A DNA stretch of 37,491 nucleotides from a virus: positions 1-37,491 of IMG/VR virus record IMGVR_UViG_3300035698_004681, one strand, 5' to 3'. Positions within the stretch are counted from its first letter, which is position 1; each line of letters opens with the position of its first letter. Both the position numbers and the translations under genes were made by a program. This document shows, piece by piece, positions 1-8,209 of the stretch. The notes beneath the pieces are model-generated. The model saw only the letters and a program-made list of their open reading frames with translations. It was not told the origin of the DNA and did no database searches.

Positions 1-674
1 GGGTCAATAAAATTTAATACGTCTGACTTCCAATTAAGTCCTAACCAATCAAGAGTTTCGTACAATTGGCTATAATCACCAGACACCATACGCTCAGGCC
101 ATACCTGTTTAACATTTAATCCTGCTTCGATCATTTCAACAAATCTTTTTTCATGCTGATGTACCCACCATAACCAACCGGCACGTTCATCTTTCGCATT
201 TACTTTTCGTCTAACATCTGACTGATTAAACGCCCGCATGAAAGAAGTCTTCTGGCAACTGTTTAAAATGTCTGGAGTACGCCTGCGAACAATAATCCAT
301 TTTGCATTTGGGAAAGCGTAGTGCCATGCCGGCCAGAACAAACACATCTTTGCCCCTTTGTAGAACCACGGACCTTTCGTGTACCCCTGTTCGACAAACA
401 CCTTTTCCACCTGTTCCTTCCATTTACGAGGAATCCAGAGATTGTCAACATCAGGTAACGGGTACTGCCCCATAGGATCAGCTTTAATTTCCCGCAAATA
501 CGGTTTTACAACATTCTGTCTGATCTTGTAATTCTCAAACATTCCTTTTTGGTTATGTCTGTTCGGGGGTGACATTTCCCCACCAAAGGCGCCACACATA
601 TTGATAGCCCCTGCGAACATTGACGTTCCAGAACGTGCGCAACCCGTGATTAGAATTGGTGCTTGTTCAATCAT
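1..674 (-). CDS. Sulfotransferase-family protein (3' end beyond window)
   Basis: The gene starts at 674 and runs off the left edge, so about 224 codons are visible. Residues 8-19 read LITGCARSGTSM, the 5'-phosphosulfate-binding loop of PAPS-dependent sulfotransferases. Further on, WIIVRRRTPDILNS resembles the 3'-phosphate-binding stretch of the same family. Family knowledge: such enzymes move sulfate from PAPS to a sugar or small-molecule hydroxyl or amine. It overlaps the preceding small gene by 4 bp (ATGA) and is the last visible gene of the glycosyltransferase/methyltransferase block of the late operon. A sugar acceptor is therefore inferred from context, not shown. No signal peptide is seen. 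A P-loop kinase of another kind is less likely because the loop matches the sulfotransferase pattern rather than GxxxxGK[ST]. Confidence 0.8.
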   Translation of the reverse strand, partial: MIEQAPILITGCARSGTSMFAGAINMCGAFGGEMSPPNRHNQKGMFENYKIRQNVVKPYLREIKADPMGQYPLPDVDNLWIPRKWKEQVEKVFVEQGYTKGPWFYKGAKMCLFWPAWHYAFPNAKWIIVRRRTPDILNSCQKTSFMRAFNQSDVRRKVNAKDERAGWLWWVHQHEKRFVEMIEAGLNVKQVWPERMVSGDYSQLYETLDWLGLNWKSDVLNFID

Positions 675-865
675 ACTTTCTCCTCAATCATTTCTGAGGT
701 TATTTCGATCTTGCCCAGATTCATAAACCATCCAGCGAGCTTGATCAGCTTTACAGCGATGAATACTCTTACCTGGTACTTTCTATAATTGGTTAGTTTT
801 ACTGTCCAACCAGTTCCCTGTGCCAATACTTTTGTATCTAAATGAATCGTTTGGTTAACGGTCAT
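671..865 (-). CDS. Small hypothetical protein, 64 aa
   Basis: An unrecognised protein sits between the tandem glycosyltransferase and the sulfotransferase. I chose the ATG at 865 because it overlaps the upstream stop (ATGA) and has AAAGGAG 8 nt before it; a longer reading from a TTG at 886 has no such support. The sequence is basic and amphipathic, with a hydrophobic stretch near VFIAVKLIKLAGWFMNL that could be one amphipathic or weakly membrane-associated helix. It overlaps the sulfotransferase start by 4 bp, so the three genes should be translationally coupled. No function can be assigned. Confidence 0.6.
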   Translation of the reverse strand: MTVNQTIHLDTKVLAQGTGWTVKLTNYRKYQVRVFIAVKLIKLAGWFMNLGKIEITSEMIEEKV

Positions 866-2367
866 CTCCAATACTCCTTTACCCAAGGTGTTGTTACTTG
901 ATGTGGTCGTGGATTACCGTGGAAACGAACTATTAACGCTCCCTCTGGTAATGACTTCCTGCATTCTTTTTTATATGAAAGAACTGCACCGGGAAGTAAA
1001 TCATTCCAGAACTGCACATTCTTTTGTTTTAGTTTATACTGATAATACTTACGTTCAGATCCTTTTGTTTCTTTTTCAATTGTTGCAAGTTCGTCAGTCA
1101 GTAATGGTTCCCATAACACTCTGGTCAATGTATAATTCGGTTTAAACGCCACAACAGAACCACCCATCAATTTGGGGTTATACGCACCTGAGCAGGTGTA
1201 TAGTCTGGTCTGTTTTGGCATATTGATAACTTGTTTAATCAACGGGTTCAGATCACCAACTATAATAGCGTCAAGATCAATACAGATTGCGGGTGATGTG
1301 ATGTTTGCCTTTTGAGAAAACATCCACATTTTCCTGAGATTCCAGCGCAGTTTCTTCCTTGACAATGGCTGCACGTCTAATCCGGGGAATTTAAAGCGAT
1401 TTTTATCAGTGAATAGTACGATACGCTTTTTATATCTTTTATCAGTGTGCCGCTTAATACCGCTCACTAATCGCTTAATATATGCCGGTCCTGCCCCCTT
1501 ATTCTCTTTCGGCCAATCCCCCCACCAATATAGAATAAATGTAATATCAACTTTCTCGTTATTAACCTTCCCAGTTTTATTCTGTAAAACAGAATTGAGT
1601 TTACGGGCTACTTTCATGTAGTGGTAATTAAGAATTCCTTTCCCTGCTAACGAGTAATGGTCTTTTATCCAAGGGGACACCACAAGCAATCCCGGATCAT
1701 CTGGTAAATACGGACCGTTAAAAAATAAAATAGTTGCTTTGTCCGGTAAACTCTTATCCATCGCCATATCGGGAATAAAATTGTAAACCCCATCTTTCCT
1801 GCCGAATGTTGGAATACCTTTTACACAATTTGAAATCTGTCTCTGATCAGATCCACCCATGTAAACGTTTTTACGCCTGTGTTCTGAAACAACAGCAGGA
1901 TCAAATGATTCATATACTTCGGGGTGACTTCCTACCTTTAATAACCACATACTCCCGCAATACTTTACAACCCGGCGACTGAGGTCACATTCGTCAGGAC
2001 TCCACATTATAAAATCTTCATCCCGTGATAGTATGTGATCTATGTTCCCTGTAATAATACAATCCAAGTCAATAGATAGAAACTTGTCACCAAACAAGTC
2101 AAAATCACGCTTGAAACAAACCAGACGAGTAAAGCACCCACCGAGATCACGGAACTCATTCCACAAAGTAATTGTTTCAATAGCACTATTAATCCCCCTT
2201 TTATCATCAGTAACGCAGATGAATCGTAGTGGGACAGTCGTGTGCTTCCTCACCATCCGGTACAACGCATTTACATGGGCTGACGTGAATGAGGATTTTG
2301 TCTTTGTATTGGGCATATCTTTTGTTGGTTTCCATTTCCAACATACGATGCTTATTGGGTTAGACAT
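862..2367 (-). CDS. Tandem-duplicated glycosyltransferase (two GT-A-like domains)
   Basis: A 501-residue protein made of two similar halves. The first half has SIDLDCIITGNI at residues 98-109 and the second CIDLDAIIVGDL at 362-373; both are DxD-type metal and nucleotide-sugar sites with the same flanking hydrophobic residues. Each half opens with a strand and a TD pair (CVTDDKRG near 51, LFTDKNRF near 318). Each closes with a PW-[IV]-K-[DE] motif (near 232 and the C-terminus), supporting an internal duplication. Family knowledge: GT-A enzymes transfer sugars from nucleotide donors. The ATG at 2367 overlaps the upstream methyltransferase stop by 8 bp; longer readings run back into that gene and lack SD sites. 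The acceptor is unknown. Two linked domains could add alternating sugars, which is an inference. Confidence 0.75.
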   Translation of the reverse strand: MSNPISIVCWKWKPTKDMPNTKTKSSFTSAHVNALYRMVRKHTTVPLRFICVTDDKRGINSAIETITLWNEFRDLGGCFTRLVCFKRDFDLFGDKFLSIDLDCIITGNIDHILSRDEDFIMWSPDECDLSRRVVKYCGSMWLLKVGSHPEVYESFDPAVVSEHRRKNVYMGGSDQRQISNCVKGIPTFGRKDGVYNFIPDMAMDKSLPDKATILFFNGPYLPDDPGLLVVSPWIKDHYSLAGKGILNYHYMKVARKLNSVLQNKTGKVNNEKVDITFILYWWGDWPKENKGAGPAYIKRLVSGIKRHTDKRYKKRIVLFTDKNRFKFPGLDVQPLSRKKLRWNLRKMWMFSQKANITSPAICIDLDAIIVGDLNPLIKQVINMPKQTRLYTCSGAYNPKLMGGSVVAFKPNYTLTRVLWEPLLTDELATIEKETKGSERKYYQYKLKQKNVQFWNDLLPGAVLSYKKECRKSLPEGALIVRFHGNPRPHQVTTPWVKEYWR

Positions 2368-2899
2368 CAGTTTGCGTACCCCCATTAAAAACGTACCAGA
2401 TATCTTTTCGTTTATTCCAGAAAGGACCGTATAAAGCATCCAATACTTTTCGTACTGATGGGAATGCCCAATCATGCCCAGCAATCATTCCACCCACCCT
2501 GACTTTGGGTGTCCATACAGCAATATCTGATCGAACAAATGAAGTTCTGTGGTCAGCATCAATAAATATGAAGTCAAGTACCCCATCCTTAACGCTTTCT
2601 GCGGCAAGCGTGGTGTCCTCAACTATTAAACGACATCTACCACCATACGTATTGGCTTTCCTTTCCACCAATGCTCTCACTTGATTCTGTAGACTTTGTT
2701 CGTATGGGCAGTACCCAGTACTCTTTTTATTACCTGTCCCTTGTGATGCTTTATAAGAGTCAACCGCAATCACCTGTAATTCTGGATGATGATCAAGCAA
2801 ATGAAATAAAGTGGAACCATTAGCAACACCCAATTCAGCACCTATTTTAGACGCACCATTCTTTGATATTAAATAAGATAGTTCTAATGCTCTTGCCAT
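2360..2899 (-). CDS. Class I SAM-dependent methyltransferase, 179 aa
   Basis: The Rossmann-type motif I is visible as GAELGVANGST (residues 20-30), followed by the acidic strand-2 end AVDSYK (45-50). Later come FIDADHR (112-118) and GGMIAGHDW (136-144). This order and the DADH motif match the methyltransf_24/CmcI-like group of small-molecule or sugar O-methyltransferases. It starts in a TAATG overlap with the upstream methyltransferase and overlaps the downstream tandem glycosyltransferase by 8 bp. Given the neighbours, a sugar hydroxyl is the likeliest substrate, by inference only. The length is normal for a stand-alone domain and no membrane segment is seen. Confidence 0.75.
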   Translation of the reverse strand: MARALELSYLISKNGASKIGAELGVANGSTLFHLLDHHPELQVIAVDSYKASQGTGNKKSTGYCPYEQSLQNQVRALVERKANTYGGRCRLIVEDTTLAAESVKDGVLDFIFIDADHRTSFVRSDIAVWTPKVRVGGMIAGHDWAFPSVRKVLDALYGPFWNKRKDIWYVFNGGTQTDV

Positions 2900-3513
2900 T
2901 ATTTCCTCGCTTGATAAACTGCGTGATAATATTTATCATCCATAACAATTTTAATCCTGCTGAATAGATCATCCTTTAACAGCACTTCCGTCAGATCAGA
3001 TTCCGTATCCCAGAACATAGCATCATACGGTTTGCTTGCCATTCGGGTTTCTATTGTCCACTCAGGACCAATCGTATTCATGGCTTGTGCCCGCATTGTT
3101 AAGAAATAAAACTTACCATCTTTTTTAAGGACTCGGTGAACCTCATCCACCATTTTAACCCAGTCCACGCAATGATCAATTGAATTGCAAAATACATTTT
3201 CATAAGAACTATCAGGGAAGTACAGATCATGCCAATCTCCTTTGACCACAAGATCACCAACAGGATGAAGATCCACGCCCAAAGAGTTCGCAAACCCCAC
3301 ATTACGTGCCGCCTGAACTTCACATCCAGTCCTTGCACCAAGGCAGAGTATCTTACCTTTGTTAAGCGTCCATTTCATGTCTGTGAATATTTGCGTGAAC
3401 TTTCTGATCCTCTTTGGTGAAGATGCCTTCAGTTCATCTAATTTAAACGTTATCTTTCCACCCTGTTTTTCTACATATGCGTCATAGTCTTTAAATTTCT
3501 TATATCGTATCAT
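2899..3513 (-). CDS. Class I SAM-dependent methyltransferase, 204 aa
   Basis: Motif I is ILCLGARTGCE at residues 55-65, motif II ends at GVDLHP (79-84), and the post-motif III helix/strand reads VHRVLKKDGKFYF, typical of Methyltransf_11-like enzymes. It is not closely similar to the next gene, so the two methyltransferases are probably not a recent duplication. The start overlaps the previous stop (TAATG type at 3513). It lies inside the glycosyltransferase block, suggesting methylation of a sugar or lipid-linked intermediate, but protein or other targets are not excluded. Confidence 0.75.
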   Translation of the reverse strand: MIRYKKFKDYDAYVEKQGGKITFKLDELKASSPKRIRKFTQIFTDMKWTLNKGKILCLGARTGCEVQAARNVGFANSLGVDLHPVGDLVVKGDWHDLYFPDSSYENVFCNSIDHCVDWVKMVDEVHRVLKKDGKFYFLTMRAQAMNTIGPEWTIETRMASKPYDAMFWDTESDLTEVLLKDDLFSRIKIVMDDKYYHAVYQARK

Positions 3514-3818
3514 CAGAATCCTTCCCGCCAGCCCTTTTTTCGACCGTTTGATTTTAAATAGTCAGCTTGCATTTTGTTCCCCATCCGCTTTCCCATATCG
3601 TAAACAATATCAACCTGAGCAAGTAATTGTCCTCTTATCCTCTGATCAACTTCTAACATCGGATCGTAAATAAGGTCGTTGATCATATTGGCAAGCACAG
3701 CATGTTCTCCACAAATAGTGGGCTTATGCCCTTCCCCAAGATAATGTTCCTTTATACCCACAACTTTACCGGTAGTAGGATTGTAAAGAGAATACTTCTT
3801 GTGCGGGAACTCTCTCAT
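3513..3818 (-). CDS. Hypothetical protein, 101 aa
   Basis: An unrecognised soluble protein, basic at the C-terminus (NGRKKGWREGF). It contains one central segment, CGEHAVLANMINDLIYDP, that looks helical; no known catalytic motif is evident. Start and stop both form single-base TAATG overlaps with neighbours (fusion glycosyltransferase upstream, methyltransferase downstream). It is therefore almost certainly translated with the sugar-modification module. It could be an accessory subunit of that module. Confidence 0.6.
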   Translation of the reverse strand: MREFPHKKYSLYNPTTGKVVGIKEHYLGEGHKPTICGEHAVLANMINDLIYDPMLEVDQRIRGQLLAQVDIVYDMGKRMGNKMQADYLKSNGRKKGWREGF

Positions 3819-5149
3819 TACAGAAATATCCTTATTGCATCACATTGAATATCAATCAAAGCATCCGGGCGATAATGAAGCGTTATATCTTTTATCATAT
3901 CAATAGATGGGTAAGCCTTCTCCGACCCGAAATATCGCATGTCATCAATCACAATCGTATGTTTTGCTGTTGTCAATGTGAATATATGTTTCAACTCTGC
4001 CAAAATGGGGGTTGAATTGCGGCCATCATGCGCGTCCAACCAAAATAAAGCAGGTGCTCCATTTAAACGAGACAACATTTCAGGAAGTCTTTCAGCACTG
4101 TCCCCCAGAAAAAGTTTGACATTCGTATAATTCTTGAGTTTGGAACTTAATTTTCTAAAGGCTTCGGGAATAATCTCCACCGAATCCAGTTGGGAAAATT
4201 CCTTGTACAATGCTTTTAACATTGCCCCACCTCTGGTTCCTGTCTCAACAAACCGAGTTAACTTGCGTGACTTGGCTAATCTGAGAAGATGCCTTTGTTT
4301 CAGATTATGAGGAGGAGCAGTCTTGCGTCCCCATTGTCGCCATCCGGGAAGATCAGTCCACCCCAAGTTTCCTTTTTTCTTTCCTCTCCATCTTCCATAT
4401 ACTGCTACTTCTTCAGCTTCACCCAGAACACCAGCCCACCAAGCAAGAGTGCCATGCTGTAACATCAACTTATTTGCGGCCATCATATATCTGAAATCAT
4501 CTTCAACAAAATTACCAGCCCGCACAATTGGATCATACTTACTTAGGGCATCGTACAAAGCATTAAAATAAGTGGCTGATACTTCTGAATCGGCAAGGTC
4601 ACCCTCTTTAACTTTCCGATGGAACATCATGCCTTTTACTTCTTCGGCTGATATTTTGCGCCAGACAGGCATATCAGAAACAATATGCAGACGATCAAAA
4701 TTAAAAGATTCAATAGCTTCCACAAACTCCTCAGGGGCAACATAATTATCTTCAGCATACGTACTCTTCATTATTAGTCTGTCACCAAGACGAAGATGCA
4801 TTACCAGATCATTTGAACCGATTCCCCAGTCACCGGGAAGAGCAAACCAACTTTTGATCAACGGAAGTTTCTCCATATACAAAGTGAAATCCTCAGGATA
4901 AACTTTTAAATCAAGATCCCCATGATGTTTCCAGTGCAACAACGAATGGTAATCAAAGGGTTTCTTTGAACTTCCTTCAATTCTGGTACATTTGATGTTT
5001 AATGGTACTTTCGATTCAGCAATACCCAATGCTGGTAATGCAGGATTACAAAGCTCTTTGCCCTGTGCTTCTGCTACAAGTCTGGCATAAATGTACTGGA
5101 ACATATTGTTCCCTACGCCATTGGTGAAATTAATTCTTACTGCGCTCAT
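3818..5149 (-). CDS. GT11 fucosyltransferase-like domain fused to a methyltransferase-like domain
   Basis: The N-terminal half has GVGNNMFQYIYAR at residues 11-23 and HLRLGDRL at 118-125. These correspond to the GNQMFQYA and HxRxGD motifs of GT11 alpha-1,2-fucosyltransferases, and HIVSDMPVW (155-163) fits the later conserved strand. The first glycine-rich motif is degenerate (GVGNN for GLGNQ). The C-terminal half has VETGTRGGAM at 301-310, LDAHDG at 371-376 and IDDMRYF at 401-407, a class I methyltransferase-like arrangement. The two domains are in one uninterrupted frame of 443 codons. The ATG at 5149 has TAGGAGG 8 nt upstream and lies 2 nt after the preceding stop. Inferred job: transfer of fucose or a similar deoxysugar coupled to O-methylation. 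The exact sugar is not known. Confidence 0.75.
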   Translation of the reverse strand: MSAVRINFTNGVGNNMFQYIYARLVAEAQGKELCNPALPALGIAESKVPLNIKCTRIEGSSKKPFDYHSLLHWKHHGDLDLKVYPEDFTLYMEKLPLIKSWFALPGDWGIGSNDLVMHLRLGDRLIMKSTYAEDNYVAPEEFVEAIESFNFDRLHIVSDMPVWRKISAEEVKGMMFHRKVKEGDLADSEVSATYFNALYDALSKYDPIVRAGNFVEDDFRYMMAANKLMLQHGTLAWWAGVLGEAEEVAVYGRWRGKKKGNLGWTDLPGWRQWGRKTAPPHNLKQRHLLRLAKSRKLTRFVETGTRGGAMLKALYKEFSQLDSVEIIPEAFRKLSSKLKNYTNVKLFLGDSAERLPEMLSRLNGAPALFWLDAHDGRNSTPILAELKHIFTLTTAKHTIVIDDMRYFGSEKAYPSIDMIKDITLHYRPDALIDIQCDAIRIFL

Positions 5150-5151
5150 GG

Positions 5152-5877
5152 TTAGAGCCTCCTATGTGGAAATGACATTGTTAATATTTCGTTTGTTCGT
5201 CCTTCTTTTGCTTTCTTCTTTTCGATCCGGCGGATTGCATCGGGATCTCTCCCTTCCCCTTTTCGAACGAAATCAGTGGTGCTTGCATCTGAAATTATTT
5301 CTCTTGGATACCTAATTAATGGGATATCTAATCGAACATTTCTTTCAGCAATTGAAAACGCCCTGTTTCGGTATCTCCCAGAAGTCCCGTAGTGCCCTGA
5401 CAACTCCTCATCGTACCCACCGATCCGCCAATACATCTTTTTTGTCATCATGAACGAATCATTGTGTGGTTTATAATCAACATAGTCAGGCGCATCTTTA
5501 CGGGTGAACAGATAAACATAATTCATTCTGGGATCAGGACTACGTAGGAAATCAATCAACTTTTCCATATCTTGAGAACGAATCAAATGATCCATATCCG
5601 TAACAAGAACCCACCTGCTTTTGGCGTACTTGGAACCAATGTTCCTACAAGCAAGCCAGTTCCATTCTGCTTTTTTCGTTATCTCATATCTGTGCAAATT
5701 GATCTTGTTGGATGATCTTAGCCCAGATAACGGGGTTCTTGGTGAACAATCATCTGTGACAAAAAATGATACATTCCTTTTAACCCGGTCTGAATAACTC
5801 TCCCATTCCTGTAACTGACGAAGATACATTTCAGCATTTTCGTAATAAGAGTACACCAGTGATAACAGTTTAGCCAT
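5152..5877 (-). CDS. GT2-family glycosyltransferase, 241 aa
   Basis: GT-A fold signatures occur in order: FFVTDDCSP (residues 38-46), the nucleotide-binding acidic pair; WVLVTDMDH (89-97), the DxD metal site; and IGGYDEEL (152-159), the acceptor-side motif typical of GT2. The C-terminus is rich in K/R. It is about 240 residues, a normal length for a single-domain soluble GT2, and no membrane helix is seen. The ATG at 5877 overlaps the upstream gene by 8 bp. The donor sugar cannot be told from sequence. Confidence 0.8.
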   Translation of the reverse strand: MAKLLSLVYSYYENAEMYLRQLQEWESYSDRVKRNVSFFVTDDCSPRTPLSGLRSSNKINLHRYEITKKAEWNWLACRNIGSKYAKSRWVLVTDMDHLIRSQDMEKLIDFLRSPDPRMNYVYLFTRKDAPDYVDYKPHNDSFMMTKKMYWRIGGYDEELSGHYGTSGRYRNRAFSIAERNVRLDIPLIRYPREIISDASTTDFVRKGEGRDPDAIRRIEKKKAKEGRTNEILTMSFPHRRL

Positions 5878-6601
5878 TTAACGCCTCGTCAAGTGTTACT
5901 TTAGGAAATTGGTTGATAGCACTTATATCGCTAACATTTAATATTTCGATCCCCATCTTTTTTGCGTCACGGGCGATCTGATGAAAACCCACTAAATGCC
6001 TTCCATACGGTTCTTTTATTGGTTTTTTATTGTTTGCGTATCGTATCGGTCCTGTTCCATGTGAGCCGTGATAATGAGTTACATGCATCCCTGCAATCTC
6101 TGACTTACCCATATCAAAACCAAGTAAACAGATTCGTTTCACCCCAAAGTGTGAGGCGAGACTAATTGCGGCGGCACCACTATTTTTGTTCCACGATACT
6201 GATTTTATGGTATCACTAATCCCCATCTTCTTTTTTCTGTTTTTCGGGGTGAACTTAACACCATATAATTTTTGTTTCTTTTTGTTAGCAAATGTAGGAG
6301 CACATGACGCTTTAATTCCGGGCCAGTTCTGTAATCGCCTTTGGTGGGTTAGATACCAACCAACATCACCGAAAAATAAGACATCAATCCACGTACCAAG
6401 CTGATACGCATTATTGATCCCGATCACATGATGATCATGTATCTGCTTCATGTACTCACTATATACGCTTGGTGGATCTAATTTATGGATAACCCTTTTA
6501 ATTACCTTTTCAGGTACACCAAACTGGCGAGGCATCGACAAGCCCCCGCCGATTATCCAGCAAGTAGAATCACCCCATAAGCGGGGAACATTCCAAGGCA
6601 T
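5870..6601 (-). CDS. GT42/DUF115-like glycan-modification protein, 243 aa
   Basis: The protein begins with a strand and glycine-rich turn IIGGGLS (residues 16-22). GINNAYQLG (61-69), DVLFFGD (73-79) and the helix-strand SGAAAISLASHFGVK (141-155) ending in LLGFDM follow. This pattern is shared by CstI-type (GT42) sialyltransferases and DUF115/flagellin-glycosylation-associated proteins, which bind CMP-sugars or related ligands. I cannot decide between them. It is the first gene of the sugar block and overlaps the head-associated gene upstream by a TAATG junction, directly linking sugar genes to capsid expression. Catalytic activity is inferred. Confidence 0.55.
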   Translation of the reverse strand: MPWNVPRLWGDSTCWIIGGGLSMPRQFGVPEKVIKRVIHKLDPPSVYSEYMKQIHDHHVIGINNAYQLGTWIDVLFFGDVGWYLTHQRRLQNWPGIKASCAPTFANKKKQKLYGVKFTPKNRKKKMGISDTIKSVSWNKNSGAAAISLASHFGVKRICLLGFDMGKSEIAGMHVTHYHGSHGTGPIRYANNKKPIKEPYGRHLVGFHQIARDAKKMGIEILNVSDISAINQFPKVTLDEALNG

Positions 6602-7017
6602 TATTCAAGTGACTCCAGCAGGTCTTTAGCGGCTTGTACACGGAGACCCTTTTCATTCATTGCTTTACCGGATGAAATGTTGACGACATCAAACCACCCT
6701 GCACCTTTAGAAATAACCTCGAACCGGGATTTGGTGAGTTCAGGCAACGCGGCATCTTCTGTGATATCGTCAAGTGGATGAATCAAATCACGGAATCCTG
6801 ACGGAATATCACTGGGTTTTGCTTTGAACTTCTGGTTCGGTTTAATAATGGTTCCATTTTTTGTTCGAAAACTTCCTGCACCTGTTTTACGAAACCAGAT
6901 TTCAGGTTCCTGCACGTCAACAGGATCAGTTTCGAAGTCTTTTTCTTTTTCGTCAAATCCATCAGGATCTACGATTGGTTCCACTTTTTCTGCTTTACTC
7001 TTTTTTGTACGCTTCAT
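6601..7017 (-). CDS. Head-associated hypothetical protein, 138 aa
   Basis: A soluble, highly charged protein; the first 40 residues are K/E/D-rich and probably disordered. The rest contains short motifs (GAGSFRTKNGTIIKPNQKF, GAGWFDVVN) suggesting small beta domains. It has AAGGAGG about 12 nt before the ATG and follows the major capsid gene after a short hairpin. Position suggests a minor virion or head-completion component, as is common right after capsid genes in phages, but no family is recognised. It ends in a TAATG overlap with the first sugar gene. Confidence 0.6.
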   Translation of the reverse strand: MKRTKKSKAEKVEPIVDPDGFDEKEKDFETDPVDVQEPEIWFRKTGAGSFRTKNGTIIKPNQKFKAKPSDIPSGFRDLIHPLDDITEDAALPELTKSRFEVISKGAGWFDVVNISSGKAMNEKGLRVQAAKDLLESLE

Positions 7018-7041
7018 GATTAAATAAACCTCCTTAAAGGG

Positions 7042-7062
7042 AAATAGCTTGGTTAGCTATTT
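7042..7062 (-). terminator. Hairpin between capsid gene and downstream operon
   Basis: Perfect 8-bp arms AAATAGCT / AGCTATTT flank a 5-nt loop. They lie in the 65-bp gap after the capsid gene stop, just before the next gene's SD. There is no clean U-run, so partial termination, or RNA processing that lets capsid be made in excess, are both possible. Confidence 0.4.
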
Positions 7063-7082
7063 GTAATTAATTAAATTACCGA

Positions 7083-8174
7083 CTATGACAGATGAACAAT
7101 ACCACAATTGCCTTCCTGATCGGCACGAATCTGCGGAACCTGAATTGTCATAACTTTGTACTTGGTAATCATCTTACCTTCAGTTTGCCATTCAACATTC
7201 TGCATACCCATACCCTGAACAAGGCGTACAGTGTCAGACTGCATAACAACACCGAGAATGGTGTTGACCGGAAGAGTATCAATAACCTTGATACCGGCAA
7301 CGCCTTCAATCTTCATAATGCGTTCACGGATGGTCTGGGTACTCTGACCGGAAGTGTCATAATCTTCATCCAGAACTGTTTCATACAGAGTCGGAATGTA
7401 GATTTTGAACGGACCGAAACAATGCTTATTGATCAGCGCCTGTTTGATATTGATAACGTCCTGAATAATCTCTGCACCAGTTTTACCGGAAGCGTCCCAG
7501 TTCTGTGCCAGAGTCAACAGGTTCCGACTGGGATGATTGAGATAACTGTAAATAGTTCCACCACCATATTTGTAAGTGGTTGCGGTAAACAGCATATTCT
7601 CCAACTTCTCCAGAACCTTACGACCGGCGCGTTCTGCCAGAGTAGTGTCAAGGGGAGCACCCATATTACGGGAAGCCGCGAGAACACGGGCATTCATTTC
7701 GTAATCAGCATGGATGATCGGCAGAGGTAAGTAATTCGTGGTGTAAACCGGGCGATCATTCTGAGCACGGGTAACACCGTCCATTGTCATATCGGCCTCA
7801 AGCGCATCACTTACGTCATGATACTCAAGTACCGTTGATCCCATTCCATTACCAATCTGATAAGTCAGACCAGCATCAATAAGATCCTGCACACCACCCA
7901 GCCGAGACTCTTTCAGACCCAGAAGGGCTGAATCAAGCTGTTTCCACTCATCACGGCGAAGCGTTGCGGCATTCGTCTGAAGCGGAACACTGTGGTAATT
8001 TTTCGGGTTTGTCACACTCCCACCAGTGTAGATGGTCATATACGCTTTACCATCTTCAGCGATAAAAGGTCTCATTGCGTTCGGGTCTAATCTTCCTTGG
8101 GACGCCATATAATTAGCGACTTCTCCCTGTGTGCCCCCTTTTCCGATCAGATCCAGATTTGCGGCATTCAACAT
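7083..8174 (-). CDS. Major capsid protein (HK97-fold, DUF2184-like)
   Basis: A 363-residue protein with the pattern of the DUF2184/encapsulin-related capsid group. It has an N-terminal extended region, then LPLPIIHADYEMNARVLAASR, then a helix with DTTLAERAGRKVLEKLENMLF (the spine-helix and ED.LF motif), and a C-terminal beta-rich part. It follows decoration and protease/scaffold genes in the usual order. The start has AAAAGGAGG about 10 nt upstream of ATG, among the strongest SD sites in the window, as expected for an abundant protein. A separate cleaved delta domain is not evident; scaffold function is probably supplied by the DUF2213 gene. Confidence 0.85.
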   Translation of the reverse strand: MLNAANLDLIGKGGTQGEVANYMASQGRLDPNAMRPFIAEDGKAYMTIYTGGSVTNPKNYHSVPLQTNAATLRRDEWKQLDSALLGLKESRLGGVQDLIDAGLTYQIGNGMGSTVLEYHDVSDALEADMTMDGVTRAQNDRPVYTTNYLPLPIIHADYEMNARVLAASRNMGAPLDTTLAERAGRKVLEKLENMLFTATTYKYGGGTIYSYLNHPSRNLLTLAQNWDASGKTGAEIIQDVINIKQALINKHCFGPFKIYIPTLYETVLDEDYDTSGQSTQTIRERIMKIEGVAGIKVIDTLPVNTILGVVMQSDTVRLVQGMGMQNVEWQTEGKMITKYKVMTIQVPQIRADQEGNCGIVHLS

Positions 8175-8209
8175 TATTTTATTCCTCCTTTTAATTATTT
8201 AGATCAATG

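Noticed and set aside
2042-2434. 130-codon plus-strand frame
   Set aside because: Antisense to the tandem glycosyltransferase with no ribosome site or known motif.
2368-2484. Longer start for the tandem glycosyltransferase
   Set aside because: Would overlap the upstream methyltransferase by more than 100 bp and adds sequence unlike a GT domain.
7092-7730. 212-codon plus-strand frame
   Set aside because: Lies wholly antisense to the major capsid gene, which has clear family motifs; lacks an SD.
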